A DNA stretch of 64,000 bases, from NCBI RefSeq assembly GCF_022347785.1, contig NZ_JAKRGA010000003.1, positions 744,001 to 808,000 on the forward strand, read 5' to 3'. Below are positions 45,483-55,351 of the stretch, one piece after another. The stretch comes from Psychrobium sp. MM17-31. GTDB lineage: Bacteria; Pseudomonadota; Gammaproteobacteria; Enterobacterales; Psychrobiaceae. The number at the start of each line of letters is the position of its first letter. Within the stretch, counting starts at the first letter, position 1. Made by a program: the position numbers and the translations under genes. Below the pieces are notes generated by a model, which saw only the letters and a program-made list of their open reading frames with translations, was not told where the DNA came from and did not search any database.

Positions 45483-47138
45483 ATGCTAGCGACCCCAACA
45501 ATGAATAACGTTGAACAGATTTTATTACCGTCAATCACGGTAAAAAATGGGGCGTTAAAAGGATGTAATGCCGTATTTAGTGAGCGATTTGGCTTTAATG
45601 CTAAAACGTTAAATGGTTATCAATTAAAAGACTTGCTAACGCTTGATGGCGGCCAATCAATCGCTTTTCTGATTGAACAGCCGAATCAAGCTCACCGCGC
45701 TCAACTTAAAAACCGCCATCATTACGAACTCCCTGTTGATGTGGTGTGCCGACCATCGTCCGATGATTCACAATGTTACGATATCTTTTTCCGCGTTATC
45801 GAAGACAAATCCCTCGATAGTGTAACGGGACTTCCCAATGGCTGGGCAATTAGCAGCCGTGCCAATTATCTACTCACCTTACCGGCTAAAAAGGCGCCAC
45901 AACTAGCCGTGATAATTTTTAGAGTCGATAACTTCTCAACGTTAAACTTTCGCCAAGGTTATAGCGTCGGTGATGAATATTTAGAAGTCCTAGGCAATAA
46001 ACTTGTCGCGCTGCTCGGGAAAGAGTATTTAGTTGTCCGATTTTCTAACGCCAAATTCGGCATCTTGATTGAGGATTATCAGCAGCTTCCCTTCGCCCAA
46101 TTTGAAGCGCTTGTTAGTGAAAAGTGCCACGCTATATGCGCGATTACAGACAAGCCTTTGCAGTTATCTGACAACGTAAAAGTACACAAGAGTTTTAGTA
46201 TTGGTGTTAGTGAATTAAGTGCTAATTATTCAAGCTACTTTGCCATGGAAATTGCTACTGAAACCGCAATGCACCAAGCGGCGAAATACAGCTACTCCAA
46301 ATTCATCTTTGCTACTAGCGAACTCACCGATAAGCTACTCATGCGCAAATTAATTATCGATGACTTTCCGCAGGCAATTAACGACTGCACTATCACTCAG
46401 CACTATCAACCACAATATTGTCTATCCTCTAAAAAGCTGATGGGGTTAGAGGCTCTTTCACGTTGGTATCATCACGAATTAGGCAATGTATCACCTGCTT
46501 TCTTCGCCGCCATTGCCGAAGATATCGGCCTACATTTCGAATTTGATCTTCATGTTCTTCATCAGGTATGTCGTCAGGTAAAAAATTGGCTCGACGATGG
46601 TTTTAATGTGCCACGTGTATCTGTCAATATCTCCTTTAAAACACTAGAAATGGCCACCTTTGTCAAACGAGTAACAGACGTTCTGAATGAGACAAATTGC
46701 CCAGCAAATTTGATAGAGATAGAAATCACTGAAACCACCAGTATCAACAACATCAATAACTTGATCGACAACGTGCGCCAAGTAAAACAGCTAGGTATTC
46801 ACATTGCGATCGACGATTTTGGCGTTGGCTATTCATCGCTTAGCCTAATTCGCCGTCTCCATAGCGTTATCGACAAACTCAAACTCGATAAGAGCCTGAT
46901 AGATACCTTGTGTCACACCACCACCGACCAAGAATTTATTCGCCATATTATTGAATTAGGCGGCGTGCTTGGATTAGATATTCTTGCCGAAGGTATTGAG
47001 CATCATGAGCAGCAAGCCTTGTTAGAGCAATTGGGATGTAAGTTTGGTCAAGGCTATTTCTTTGAAAAGCCACAACCAGCCTCGCAGATTGTGAGTTATC
47101 TAGTTCCTCAATATTCTCAAGAAGTTGTCAAACCGTGA
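45483..47138 (+). CDS. EAL-domain c-di-GMP phosphodiesterase with degenerate GGDEF
   Basis: A 551-residue cytoplasmic protein: an N-terminal PAS-like region (about 10-105), a GGDEF-family domain whose active loop reads R-F-S-N-A-K-F-G instead of G-G-D-E-F, and an EAL domain with L-E-A-L-S-R-W, V-S-V-N-I-S-F, E-I-T-E-T, I-D-D-F-G-V-G-Y, L-K-L-D-K and A-E-G-I-E. The cyclase half should be dead, possibly binding GTP as a regulator, whereas the phosphodiesterase residues are complete. It is a single gene. Start is uncertain: ATG 45483 chosen; TTG 45480 and ATG 45501 are alternatives and none has a good ribosome site. Confidence 0.88.
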   Translation: MLATPTMNNVEQILLPSITVKNGALKGCNAVFSERFGFNAKTLNGYQLKDLLTLDGGQSIAFLIEQPNQAHRAQLKNRHHYELPVDVVCRPSSDDSQCYDIFFRVIEDKSLDSVTGLPNGWAISSRANYLLTLPAKKAPQLAVIIFRVDNFSTLNFRQGYSVGDEYLEVLGNKLVALLGKEYLVVRFSNAKFGILIEDYQQLPFAQFEALVSEKCHAICAITDKPLQLSDNVKVHKSFSIGVSELSANYSSYFAMEIATETAMHQAAKYSYSKFIFATSELTDKLLMRKLIIDDFPQAINDCTITQHYQPQYCLSSKKLMGLEALSRWYHHELGNVSPAFFAAIAEDIGLHFEFDLHVLHQVCRQVKNWLDDGFNVPRVSVNISFKTLEMATFVKRVTDVLNETNCPANLIEIEITETTSINNINNLIDNVRQVKQLGIHIAIDDFGVGYSSLSLIRRLHSVIDKLKLDKSLIDTLCHTTTDQEFIRHIIELGGVLGLDILAEGIEHHEQQALLEQLGCKFGQGYFFEKPQPASQIVSYLVPQYSQEVVKP

Positions 47139-47214
47139 ATTAAAGAGCGCCAATAGGCGCTCTTTAGTTATTTACGACCTATCACACTAATCCTCATCAA
47201 CTAGAACAAGATAC

Positions 47215-47243
47215 TTGTCAAACTATAAAAACGGGTGTTTAAT
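47215..47243 (+). promoter_or_regulatory. Promoter of the aldehyde dehydrogenase operon
   Basis: TTGTCA (47215-47220) and TTTAAT (47238-47243) with a 17-base spacer, 33 bp before the ATG. Confidence 0.5.
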
Positions 47244-47245
47244 AG

Positions 47246-47262
47246 ACCGACTAATCAGTCAA
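47246..47262. promoter_or_regulatory. Probable TetR operator
   Basis: GACT-AATC-AGTC (47249-47260) sits within A-C-C-G-A-C-T-A-A-T-C-A-G-T-C-A-A, just after the -10 box. The likely ligand is the TetR protein encoded at 48712. Confidence 0.55.
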
Positions 47263-47275
47263 TTTGAGTTATTTT

Positions 47276-48712
47276 ATGAACACTGTAACATCATCAAGGA
47301 TGCCCAGCGCCACACCGCAAACGTTACAAGCACAGTTAACATCGCAAAAACAGGCTTTCATAAATGCGCCAGTATCAGATGCTAAAGAGCGAATTTGCTG
47401 GCTTAAAAATCTCAAACAAGCACTGTTATCCCATCAAGAAGAGTTGATTGCGGCGATGGCGAAAGACTATGGTCAGCGCCCGCATAATGACTCGTTAATT
47501 GGTGATATTTTGCCTTGTGTCATGAACATCAATTACACCATTAAACGCCTTAAGAAATGGATGAAGCCAAGCCGTCGTCATGCAGGTCTCCTACTTGCTC
47601 CTGCGACAGTGCGAGTTGAATATCAGCCGTTAGGTGTGGTTGGTATCGTTGTGCCGTGGAATTTTCCAGTAATGCTGTCGATTGGGCCCTTGATTACTGC
47701 ACTAGCAGCGGGCAACCGCGCTATGCTAAAACTCTCAGAGTTTACGCCGCATACCAACAAGGCCATTCGCACTATGCTAGCGAGTGTATTTAATGATGAG
47801 CAAGTTGCTGTCGTTGAAGGCGAAGCGGATGTTGCAGCAGCTTTTTCATCGCTTCCTTTTGACCATTTAATTTTTACTGGCTCAACAACAGTTGGTCGTC
47901 ATGTTATGCGCGCCGCTGCTGATAATTTAACACCAGTGACTTTAGAATTAGGCGGTAAATCACCAGCGATTATCGCGCCAGATATGCCAATAGCCACCGC
48001 GGTAGAACGTCTAATCTTTGGTAAGTGTTTAAACGCCGGACAAATTTGTATCGCACCAGATTATGTGTTCTGCCCCAAAGATAAAATTGACGAATTTGTC
48101 GCCGAATATCAGCGCCAATTCGTGGCAATGTATGGTGATCAAAAAGAGCGTAGCGATTACACCAATATTATTAATGACGCACAGCACCAACGCTTACTTT
48201 CTTGGTTAGATGATGCAAAGGCCAAAGGTGCAACAATTACTGCTGCCGATGACCTTGAGATTGATCACGACAGTCGTAACTTAGCGACGCAACTGGTCAC
48301 TAACGTCAATGAAGATATGCTGTTAATGCAACAAGAGATCTTTGGCCCGATTTTGCCAATTCTGCCCTATGAAAAATTATCTGACACTGTCGATTACATT
48401 GCAGCGCGCCCCCACCCATTGGCGCTTTACATCATGAGTTTTGATAAAAGTACTCAGCGCTATTTACTCGATCACACCCAAAGTGGTGGCGTATGTATTA
48501 ACGACACCATTATGCATGTTGCTGCGGATGACGCGCCTTTTGGTGGCGTGGGTCAATCAGGTATGGGACACTACCACGGCCGCGAGGGCTTCTTAACATT
48601 CTCGAAAGCAAAAACCGTGCTGTCACGTGGCAAGCTCAATACTGGCAAACTGGTATTTCCACCTTATGGCACTTGGATCCAAAACTTAATGGTTAAACTA
48701 TTTGTACGTTAA
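47276..48712 (+). CDS. Aldehyde dehydrogenase (coniferyl aldehyde dehydrogenase type)
   Basis: A 478-residue NAD(P)-dependent aldehyde dehydrogenase of the CalB-like group, oxidising aryl or aliphatic aldehydes to acids. Catalytic Glu224 (T-L-E-L-G-G-K-S-P) and Cys258 (N-A-G-Q-I-C) are present, as are V-V-P-W-N-F-P and F-T-G-S-T-T-V-G. The C-terminus ends in a hydrophobic stretch (W-I-Q-N-L-M-V-K-L-F-V-R) that could associate with membrane. Start ATG 47276; the frame extends four codons to a TTG. The stop overlaps the start of the TetR gene (TAATG), so the regulator is coupled. Likely role is detoxification of aldehydes under TetR control. Confidence 0.87.
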   Translation: MNTVTSSRMPSATPQTLQAQLTSQKQAFINAPVSDAKERICWLKNLKQALLSHQEELIAAMAKDYGQRPHNDSLIGDILPCVMNINYTIKRLKKWMKPSRRHAGLLLAPATVRVEYQPLGVVGIVVPWNFPVMLSIGPLITALAAGNRAMLKLSEFTPHTNKAIRTMLASVFNDEQVAVVEGEADVAAAFSSLPFDHLIFTGSTTVGRHVMRAAADNLTPVTLELGGKSPAIIAPDMPIATAVERLIFGKCLNAGQICIAPDYVFCPKDKIDEFVAEYQRQFVAMYGDQKERSDYTNIINDAQHQRLLSWLDDAKAKGATITAADDLEIDHDSRNLATQLVTNVNEDMLLMQQEIFGPILPILPYEKLSDTVDYIAARPHPLALYIMSFDKSTQRYLLDHTQSGGVCINDTIMHVAADDAPFGGVGQSGMGHYHGREGFLTFSKAKTVLSRGKLNTGKLVFPPYGTWIQNLMVKLFVR

Positions 48713-49290
48713 TGAAGTTAACAAAACGGGATTTACTGCTAAACAGCGCGCTGTCGCTGTTTAGCGAGCAAGGTATTCACAGCACATCTACTGCCTCAAT
48801 AGCCAAGCACGCTGGTGTCGCTAACGGTACCTTATTTCATCATTTCGAAAACAAGCAAGCATTAGTTGCCGCCTTGTACGTATCGTGCAAACAACAATTA
48901 GCTGCGACGCTAGTGGTTGACGACACGTTAGTCGCCGCACCATTAAAACAGCAAGTGCAAACGCTGTGGCAAATTAGTCTCGATTGGGCAATAAATAACC
49001 CAAAGCAGTTTATGTATTTTCAACAAGTGGCTATCGAAAATGCCCTGCCGCAAGCAATGCGAATTGATGCCATGAAAAATGAGTTATCGATTTTAGAAAC
49101 CATGCTCACAGTAGGCCAATCACAGGGGCTAGTGGTAGATTTTCCGCTGGATTTATTATTAGATCACTGCCAATCACAAATCCTCGCCAGTGGCTTGTTC
49201 TTTATTAACAATCCTGCGCTAATTAATAATCAAGATTATACAAACAGCGCCTTTGAGTTGTTTTGGCGGGCGATAGCCATTGAAGCCTAA
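48712..49290 (+). CDS. TetR family regulator of the aldehyde dehydrogenase operon
   Basis: A 192-residue repressor. The helix-turn-helix is I-H-S-T-S-T-A-S-I-A-K-H-A-G-V-A-N-G-T-L (about residues 20-39), followed by F-H-H-F-E-N-K, and the ligand domain is of TetR_C type with F-Q-Q-V-A-I-E-N. Its ATG overlaps the dehydrogenase stop codon, so both come from one mRNA and the protein probably represses the promoter at 47215 through the GACT-N4-AGTC site. The inducer may be an aldehyde or fatty acid derivative. Confidence 0.9.
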   Translation: MKLTKRDLLLNSALSLFSEQGIHSTSTASIAKHAGVANGTLFHHFENKQALVAALYVSCKQQLAATLVVDDTLVAAPLKQQVQTLWQISLDWAINNPKQFMYFQQVAIENALPQAMRIDAMKNELSILETMLTVGQSQGLVVDFPLDLLLDHCQSQILASGLFFINNPALINNQDYTNSAFELFWRAIAIEA

Positions 49291-49672
49291 CAATCCTTCA
49301 GCATCCTCATTAAGACATCTCACACTGTTAGTGAGTATTAGCTACATCGCGCTGCTGGCCTACATGATTAATCTATTGCCGGATGTATGGCAGCAAATCG
49401 TTATGAGCTACAGCGTTTTTATCAATGCACTAGCTATGTTATTTACGTGGCAAGACAAATCTGCGGCGATTAACAATAAACCTCGAATAAGTGAGTTAAG
49501 ATTTTATGTTTTAGCCTGTTGCGGCGGTTGGGTAGGCAGTTATCTAATTCAGCGCCTGCGTCGTCACAAAACACAGAAGCAGCCTTTTAAAACATTATTC
49601 TGGCTGTGCGCTTTAGTACATGTCTTAATAGTAGGCGGAGTGTACTGGAAAGTAATTTCGGCACTCCAATAA
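49280..49672 (+). CDS. DUF1294 family small membrane protein
   Basis: A 130-residue protein of the DUF1294 family: three to four helices with W-Q-D-K-S-A-A-x-N-N-K-P-R-I-S-E-L, G-G-W-V-G-S-Y and R-R-H-K-T-Q-K-Q-P-F-K, which match the family core. Function unknown. It overlaps the end of the TetR gene by 11 bp, so it is the third gene of that operon, though its start is a TTG (49280) without a strong ribosome site; a start at a later GTG near 49329 would keep the core. Convergent with fabF. Confidence 0.75.
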   Translation: MKPNNPSASSLRHLTLLVSISYIALLAYMINLLPDVWQQIVMSYSVFINALAMLFTWQDKSAAINNKPRISELRFYVLACCGGWVGSYLIQRLRRHKTQKQPFKTLFWLCALVHVLIVGGVYWKVISALQ

Positions 49673-49698
49673 AGCTACCCCGATAAAGCAACCCCAAT

Positions 49699-49726
49699 AA
49701 AAAAGCCTGCTTCGAGCAGGCTTTTT
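49699..49726. terminator. Bidirectional terminator between DUF1294 and fabF
   Basis: GCCTGCT (49705-49711) and AGCAGGC (49715-49721) with a TCG loop, A-tract before and TTTTT after. Confidence 0.92.
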
Positions 49727-49743
49727 CAATCAGTATAAATAAC

Positions 49744-50985
49744 TTACTTAACTTTACTAAACAACAACGAGCCGTTGGTGCCGCCAAAGCCAAACGAGTT
49801 ACACAATACGTGATTTAATTCTTTCTTACGTGCGCCTTCTGTCACGTAATCTAAATCACAACCTTCATCTGGGTTATCTAGATTGATGGTTGGTGGCATA
49901 ACTTGATCGCTAACAGCTAGCGCGGTAAAGATAGCTTCTACTGAACCCGCCGCACCTAACAGGTGACCAGTCATTGATTTAGTTGAGCTAACCGCGAGTT
50001 TGTAAGCATGGTCGCCAAACACGGCTTTAACTGCAGCAGTTTCGGCCTTGTCACCAGCGGGTGTTGAAGTACCGTGGGCGTTAATGTAGCCAACTTCTTC
50101 TGGCGCAACGCCGCCATCTTTAAGGGCATTAACCATAGCTGCTGCTGCACCAGAGCCATCACTTGGTGGTGACGTCATGTGATAAGCATCGCCGCTCATA
50201 CCGAAACCAGATAATTCAGCGTAGATTTTTGCGCCACGTGCTTTCGCATGTTCGTACTCTTCAAGTACCATGATGCCAGCACCTTCGCCCATCACGAAAC
50301 CGTCGCGATCTTTGTCCCATGGACGTGATGCAGCTTGTGGGTTTTCATTGTTAGTAGATAACGCTTTAGCCGCACCAAAACCGCCTAAACCAAGTTCAGT
50401 AGTGGCCGCTTCTGCGCCGCCCGCAATCATCACATCGGCATCACCGTAAGCAATCATACGCGCCGCGTGACCAACGTTATGTACACCTGTAGTACAAGCG
50501 GTTGTAATGGCAATGTTTGGTCCTTGGAAACCGTAACGAATAGATAAGTTACCAGCAATCATGTTAATGATGGTGCCAGGTACGAAGAATGGTGAAATCT
50601 TCTTAGTGCCCGTTTTAGCCATTTGTGCGTGAGTAGATTCAATTAAGCCTAAACCTCCCATGCCTGAACCAATAGCGACACCGATACGCGGTGCATTTTC
50701 GCTTGTTACTTCTAAACCACTGTCTTCAATGGCTTGAACGCCAGCAACCATACCGTATTGGATAAACTTATCCATACGACGCGCTTCTTTTTTCGGCAAG
50801 TAAGGTTCCATGTCTAGATCTTTAACTTCACCTGCGAAATGCGTTGTATAAATGCTTGTATCGAATGAAGTGATAGTATCAATACCGCTTTTACCTGCTA
50901 AAACACTTTCCCAGCTTTCTGCAACAGTATTACCAACAGGAGAAACCATCCCCATACCTGTTACTACAATACGACGTTTTGTCAT
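49744..50985 (-). CDS. fabF: FabF, beta-ketoacyl-ACP synthase II
   Basis: A 413-residue condensing enzyme that elongates acyl-ACP with malonyl-ACP, including the C16:1 to C18:1 step. The Cys-His-His triad is visible: T-A-C-T-T-G, N-A-H-G-T-S-T and [18 protein letters not shown] at the N-terminus and [10 protein letters not shown] at the end are family markers. It is the last gene of the fab cluster, about 160 bp after acpP, followed by a shared terminator; the pabC-mltG-tmk-holB genes that often follow are absent. Confidence 0.97.
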   Translation of the reverse strand: MTKRRIVVTGMGMVSPVGNTVAESWESVLAGKSGIDTITSFDTSIYTTHFAGEVKDLDMEPYLPKKEARRMDKFIQYGMVAGVQAIEDSGLEVTSENAPRIGVAIGSGMGGLGLIESTHAQMAKTGTKKISPFFVPGTIINMIAGNLSIRYGFQGPNIAITTACTTGVHNVGHAARMIAYGDADVMIAGGAEAATTELGLGGFGAAKALSTNNENPQAASRPWDKDRDGFVMGEGAGIMVLEEYEHAKARGAKIYAELSGFGMSGDAYHMTSPPSDGSGAAAAMVNALKDGGVAPEEVGYINAHGTSTPAGDKAETAAVKAVFGDHAYKLAVSSTKSMTGHLLGAAGSVEAIFTALAVSDQVMPPTINLDNPDEGCDLDYVTEGARKKELNHVLCNSFGFGGTNGSLLFSKVK

Positions 50986-51144
50986 TTCATACCTTCCAAA
51001 TTTATTGAATTCTTGCTGCTATTTGCTTCAAACTATCGCGATATTCATTAATTTGCAGCGAATAGCAGTAAACATGCTTATTTAAAATTTTGCACCAGAT
51101 ACAACAAAGGCGGCAAAAGCCGCCTTTTCAATGCAAAGTTATAA

Positions 51145-51378
51145 TTAACCTTGAGCGCTGTTTACGTAATCAATAGCAGCTTGAACTGTAGTGATTTTTT
51201 CAGCTTCTTCGTCTGGAATCTCAGTGTCGAATTCTTCTTCTAGAGCCATTACTAGCTCAACAGTGTCTAGAGAGTCAGCACCTAGGTCATCTACAAAAGA
51301 TGCACCGCTAACTACTTCTTCTTCTTTAACACCTAGTTGTTCAACAACAATTTTCTTTACGCGTTCTTCAATGCTCAT
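51145..51378 (-). CDS. acpP: Acyl carrier protein
   Basis: A 77-residue acidic carrier with the phosphopantetheine serine in [10 protein letters not shown]. It carries growing acyl chains for the neighbouring Fab enzymes and for lipid A and phospholipid synthesis. It is separated by gaps of about 160-170 bp from both fabG and fabF, so extra promoters for high expression are probable. The sequence [11 protein letters not shown] is canonical. Confidence 0.98.
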   Translation of the reverse strand: MSIEERVKKIVVEQLGVKEEEVVSGASFVDDLGADSLDTVELVMALEEEFDTEIPDEEAEKITTVQAAIDYVNSAQG

Positions 51379-51550
51379 GGCAATTTTTCCTGTTTTTACA
51401 GAGTCATAAAATATGGGGCTAGTTTAGAGGAATAACCAAACAAATCAATAACTGAAATGCTGGTCAAACCAGAAATTTAACAGCATTATCGCCGAAATTT
51501 CCCCCCATTTGTCAACAATTTATTTTTTTTATCAAATGAGCTAAATCAAT

Positions 51551-52291
51551 TTAGCCCATGTACATACCACCGTTTACATGCAATGTTTCACCATTGATGT
51601 AAGCAGCCATGTCAGATGCTAAGAAAGCAACTGCGCCGGCAATTTCTTGTGGTTTCCCTAGACGATTCGCAGGTACTTTAGACAAGATAGTGTCTTTTTG
51701 CTCGTCGTTTAGTTCCTCGGTCATATCCGTTTGGATGAAACCAGGAGCAACAGTATTTACTGTAATACCGCGAGATGCAACTTCTTGTGCTAAAGATTTT
51801 GTAAAACCAAGTAAACCAGCTTTAGCAGCACAATAGTTCGCTTGACCTGGGTTGCCCGAAGAGCCTACTACAGAGCCGATATTGATGATGCGACCATCGC
51901 GCTTTTTCATCATGTGACGTAAAACAGCTTTCGAGATTTTGAATACTGAATTTAGGTTAGTAGAAATGATGTCATCCCACTCTTCGTCTTTCATACGCAT
52001 CATTAGATTGTCGCGTGTGATACCAGCGTTGTTAACTAAGATATCAACACCGCCGAAATCAGCTTTGATAGCGTCAAATAGCGCAGTGATAGAATCATTA
52101 TCAGTAACGTTTAATACTAAACCTTTACCGTTATCACCTAAGTATTCGCTGATGTTGTTCGCGCCGTTTTCACTGGTCGCCGTTCCAACAACAGTTGCAC
52201 CGCCAGCTGCGAAAATAGTCGCAATTTCTTTACCAATTCCACGACTAGCACCAGTGACTAATACAACTTTACCTGAAAAATCAAAACTCAT
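51551..52291 (-). CDS. fabG: FabG, 3-oxoacyl-ACP reductase
   Basis: A 246-residue NADPH-dependent short-chain dehydrogenase that reduces 3-oxoacyl-ACP. Cofactor loop T-G-A-S-R-G-I-G, N-N-A-G, catalytic Ser-Tyr-Lys in I-G-S-V-V-G and Y-C-A-A-K-A-G, and N-V-A-P-G-F-I-x-T-D-M. Start is ATG 52291 (MSFDFSG) with GGAG before it; the open frame to 52303 adds four residues. It follows fabD by 12 bp. Confidence 0.97.
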   Translation of the reverse strand: MSFDFSGKVVLVTGASRGIGKEIATIFAAGGATVVGTATSENGANNISEYLGDNGKGLVLNVTDNDSITALFDAIKADFGGVDILVNNAGITRDNLMMRMKDEEWDDIISTNLNSVFKISKAVLRHMMKKRDGRIINIGSVVGSSGNPGQANYCAAKAGLLGFTKSLAQEVASRGITVNTVAPGFIQTDMTEELNDEQKDTILSKVPANRLGKPQEIAGAVAFLASDMAAYINGETLHVNGGMYMG

Positions 52292-52303
52292 GGTTTTCTC
52301 CAA

Positions 52304-53233
52304 TTACTTTTCTAAAGCGGCAGTTAAGCTGGCAACATCTGTTGTTGCTACGCCACTAACGCTTTTTTCAATGCGTTTTGCAAGACCTGACAATACTTTG
52401 CCCGGACCAACTTCAATTTGAGTAGTTACGTCGTTAGCCGCAAAGAACTGAACTGTTTCAGACCAACGTACAGGGCTAAATAACTGACGTTTTAATGCGT
52501 CTTTAATGGCAGCAGGCGAGTTTTCAATCGCAACATCAACGTTATTAACTACTTTTAACGTTGGCTCATTGATTTCAATGCTATCTAGTTGCGCCGCTAA
52601 CTTATCCGCAGCTGGTGACATTAATGAACAATGTGAAGGAACAGAAACAGCTAGTGGCAATGCACGTTTAGCGCCTGCTTCTTTACATAATGATGATGCA
52701 CGCTCAACCGCTTCTTTGTGACCTGCGATAACCACCTGACCAGGTGAGTTAAAGTTAACAGGTGAAACAACTTGACCTTCGCTTGCTTCTTCACAGGCTT
52801 TAGCAATTGCATCGTCAGCTAAGCCAATGATTGCAGCCATTGACCCTGTACCTTCAGGCACAGCTTCAAGCATGTATTGACCGCGTAGTTCAACTAATTT
52901 AATCGCATCTTCAAATGCGATTGCACCGGCACATACCAATGCTGAGTATTCACCTAGGCTGTGGCCCGCTAGAAAATCTGGTTGCGCGCCGCCTTGCTCA
53001 TTCCAAACACGCCAGATTGCAACACTTGCTGCTAATAATGCAGGCTGTGTGCGATCGGTACGATTTAAATCTTCAACTGGACCATCTTGAACGAGTGCCC
53101 ATAAGTCATAGCCAAGAACTTCTGACGCTTGTGCAAAAGTCTCTGTAACAATAGCGTGCTCGCTCGCAATATCGCTAAGCATACCTAAGGCTTGTGAGCC
53201 TTGGCCTGGGAATACTATCGCCGTTTTTGACAT
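52304..53233 (-). CDS. fabD: FabD, malonyl-CoA:ACP transacylase
   Basis: A 309-residue transferase that loads malonyl groups onto ACP. N-terminal F-P-G-Q-G-S-Q, nucleophile motif G-H-S-L-G-E-Y-S-A-L-V, a later V-P-S-H-C-S-L-M with the catalytic His, and E-V-G-P-G-K-V-L. It lies between fabH and fabG in the usual order, with AGGATAA before the ATG as ribosome site. Confidence 0.97.
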   Translation of the reverse strand: MSKTAIVFPGQGSQALGMLSDIASEHAIVTETFAQASEVLGYDLWALVQDGPVEDLNRTDRTQPALLAASVAIWRVWNEQGGAQPDFLAGHSLGEYSALVCAGAIAFEDAIKLVELRGQYMLEAVPEGTGSMAAIIGLADDAIAKACEEASEGQVVSPVNFNSPGQVVIAGHKEAVERASSLCKEAGAKRALPLAVSVPSHCSLMSPAADKLAAQLDSIEINEPTLKVVNNVDVAIENSPAAIKDALKRQLFSPVRWSETVQFFAANDVTTQIEVGPGKVLSGLAKRIEKSVSGVATTDVASLTAALEK

Positions 53234-53317
53234 GATAATTATCCTTTGTAAATTTTTACTGTTAAATCAATAAGCGCGCCGCAGCGCACCTATTATTATT
53301 TGTGTATTAGATGACAA

Positions 53318-54283
53318 TTAGTAGCGAACTAAGGCAGAGCCCCACGAGAAACCAGCACCAAATGCTTCAAGTAGCAATAGCTGACCGCGTTCGATACGAC
53401 CATCGCGCACTGCCTCATCAAGTGCAATAGGCACAGACGCCGCAGAAGTGTTACCGTGTTTAGCAAGCGTTAGTACAACTTGCTCCATTGGCATCGACAA
53501 TTTCTTCGCCGTTGCACTAATGATGCGGTAGTTTGCTTGGTGTGGAACTAACCAATCGATATCTGATTTTTCTAAGTTGTTGGCTTCTAGTGTTTCACTT
53601 ACCACATTGCTTAGTTGAGTTACCGCGAATTTGAAGACTTCGTTGCCTTTCATTTCGATGTAACCTTCAATTGGATCTTCGGGATTTGGGTTGCGAGGTA
53701 CCGCACGTGATTTCAATAAATCACCGTGTTTACCCGCACTGCGAATATGAGTCGATAGGATGCCCTGCTCTTCGCTTGCACCTAGTACTGCCGCGCCAGC
53801 ACCGTCACCAAATAAAATGATCGTCGAACGATCTTCTGGATGACATAAACGCGATAATACATCGGCGCCAATGACGAGAATATTTTTAGCATTGCCAGAT
53901 TTTATGTATTGATCAGCAACACTCATTGAAAAGATAAAGCCAGAACAGGCTGCCGCCACATCAAATGCAGGGATTGGCGCTTCAATACCTAATAATTCTT
54001 GCAGCTGACAAGCTGCCGCTGGGAAGGCGTTTTCACCACTTGTGGTACCAAAGACAATCATGTCGATGTCATTTGCAGTCAAACCCGCCATGTCTAACGC
54101 GTTTTTCGCTGCTTGATGCGCCATGGTAACTACTGATTCAGACGCGTCTGAAATACGACGTTCGCTGATGCCGGTACGGGCAGTGATCCACTCATCGCTC
54201 GTATCAACCATCTTTTCAAGATCGCTATTACTACGTACTTGTGTCGGCAGATAGCTACCGGTCCCTAAAATTTTTGAATACAT
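53318..54283 (-). CDS. fabH: FabH, beta-ketoacyl-ACP synthase III
   Basis: A 321-residue initiating condensing enzyme joining acetyl-CoA and malonyl-ACP. The Cys-His-Asn triad is visible in [15 protein letters not shown] and [18 protein letters not shown] near the N-terminus is the CoA-binding signature. It sits 30 bp after plsX and 84 bp before fabD, in the conserved order. Confidence 0.97.
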   Translation of the reverse strand: MYSKILGTGSYLPTQVRSNSDLEKMVDTSDEWITARTGISERRISDASESVVTMAHQAAKNALDMAGLTANDIDMIVFGTTSGENAFPAAACQLQELLGIEAPIPAFDVAAACSGFIFSMSVADQYIKSGNAKNILVIGADVLSRLCHPEDRSTIILFGDGAGAAVLGASEEQGILSTHIRSAGKHGDLLKSRAVPRNPNPEDPIEGYIEMKGNEVFKFAVTQLSNVVSETLEANNLEKSDIDWLVPHQANYRIISATAKKLSMPMEQVVLTLAKHGNTSAASVPIALDEAVRDGRIERGQLLLLEAFGAGFSWGSALVRY

Positions 54284-54313
54284 GATGAAAGCTCTTGTGA
54301 AGACAGTTCGAAG

Positions 54314-55339
54314 CTAACAGATTTTTTCTAATAATATAGATTCTAAGCTGTCTTGAATTCTGTCAGGAACACGCTGTTCAACTTCGCTAATTGCTTGTTT
54401 AATGGCATTAAAAAATGCTTGTTGATCGGCGTTGCCATGACTCTTGATTACTATACCGCGCAATCCTAGCAGACTTGCACCGTTGTACTGGTCGGGTTTC
54501 ACCTTACAGAGGACATTTTTAAGAAAAGGTGTGGAGATAAACGACAAAAATCGCATTAACAAACTCGAATTCGCCGCTTGTTTTAGATGCTCAAACAATA
54601 AATTTGCAACTCCCTCTGTGGTCTTTAGGCTGATGTTGCCTACAAAACCGTCACAGACTATAACGTCAGTATTGCCCTCAAATATCTGATGCCCTTCTAT
54701 ATAACCAATGTAATTAAGCTGACAGGTTTCCTTGAGTAACTCCGCTGTCTGTTTAACGACATCGTTACCCTTGATGGCCTCTTCACCAACGTTTAACAAA
54801 GAGATACGCGGCTTATTAATATCATTAATTTTCTGCGCAACCACTGAGCCCATCACAGCAAACTGCAATAAGGTGTCGGAATCACAGCTAACATTAGCAC
54901 CGAGATCGAGCATATACACAGGCTTATTTTGCAGTGTTGGCAAGGTTGAAATGAGCGCTGGTCTGTCAATACCCGGCAGGGTCTTTAACACTAACTTGGC
55001 CATGGCCATTAAAACCCCAGTGTTACCTGCGCTGACACAGGCACTAGCTCGACCTTCTTGCACCATGTCGATTGCTTTACGCATAGACGATTCACGACGA
55101 TTGCGAATAGCCGTTAACGGTCGGTCGTTCATAGTGACAATTTGACTGCAATGTTCAATGTGCAAGCGATTACTATGGGGAAAGTCAGCAGGAATATATT
55201 GCTTAATGGCGTTTTGGTCGCCGAATATGGAAAGTCTTAAGAAGGGAAAGCGTTCCAGTGCCTGCAGCGATGCAGGCACTGTCACTTGGGGGCCAAAGTC
55301 GCCCCCCATGGCATCTAACGCAAGGGTTAGATCACTCAA
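54314..55339 (-). CDS. plsX: PlsX, phosphate acyltransferase
   Basis: A 341-residue peripheral membrane enzyme that converts acyl-ACP to acyl-phosphate for phospholipid synthesis. L-A-L-D-A-M-G-G-D-F-G-P at the N-terminus, V-S-A-G-N-T-G-V-L-M and V-C-D-G-F-V-G-N are family motifs. The start codon is TTG at 55339, with AGGCGA upstream and the rpmF stop 12 bp away; no earlier ATG exists in frame. A rare start in a coupled position may tune PlsX levels. Confidence 0.95.
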   Translation of the reverse strand: MSDLTLALDAMGGDFGPQVTVPASLQALERFPFLRLSIFGDQNAIKQYIPADFPHSNRLHIEHCSQIVTMNDRPLTAIRNRRESSMRKAIDMVQEGRASACVSAGNTGVLMAMAKLVLKTLPGIDRPALISTLPTLQNKPVYMLDLGANVSCDSDTLLQFAVMGSVVAQKINDINKPRISLLNVGEEAIKGNDVVKQTAELLKETCQLNYIGYIEGHQIFEGNTDVIVCDGFVGNISLKTTEGVANLLFEHLKQAANSSLLMRFLSFISTPFLKNVLCKVKPDQYNGASLLGLRGIVIKSHGNADQQAFFNAIKQAISEVEQRVPDRIQDSLESILLEKIC

Positions 55340-55351
55340 AGTAATCGCCTA

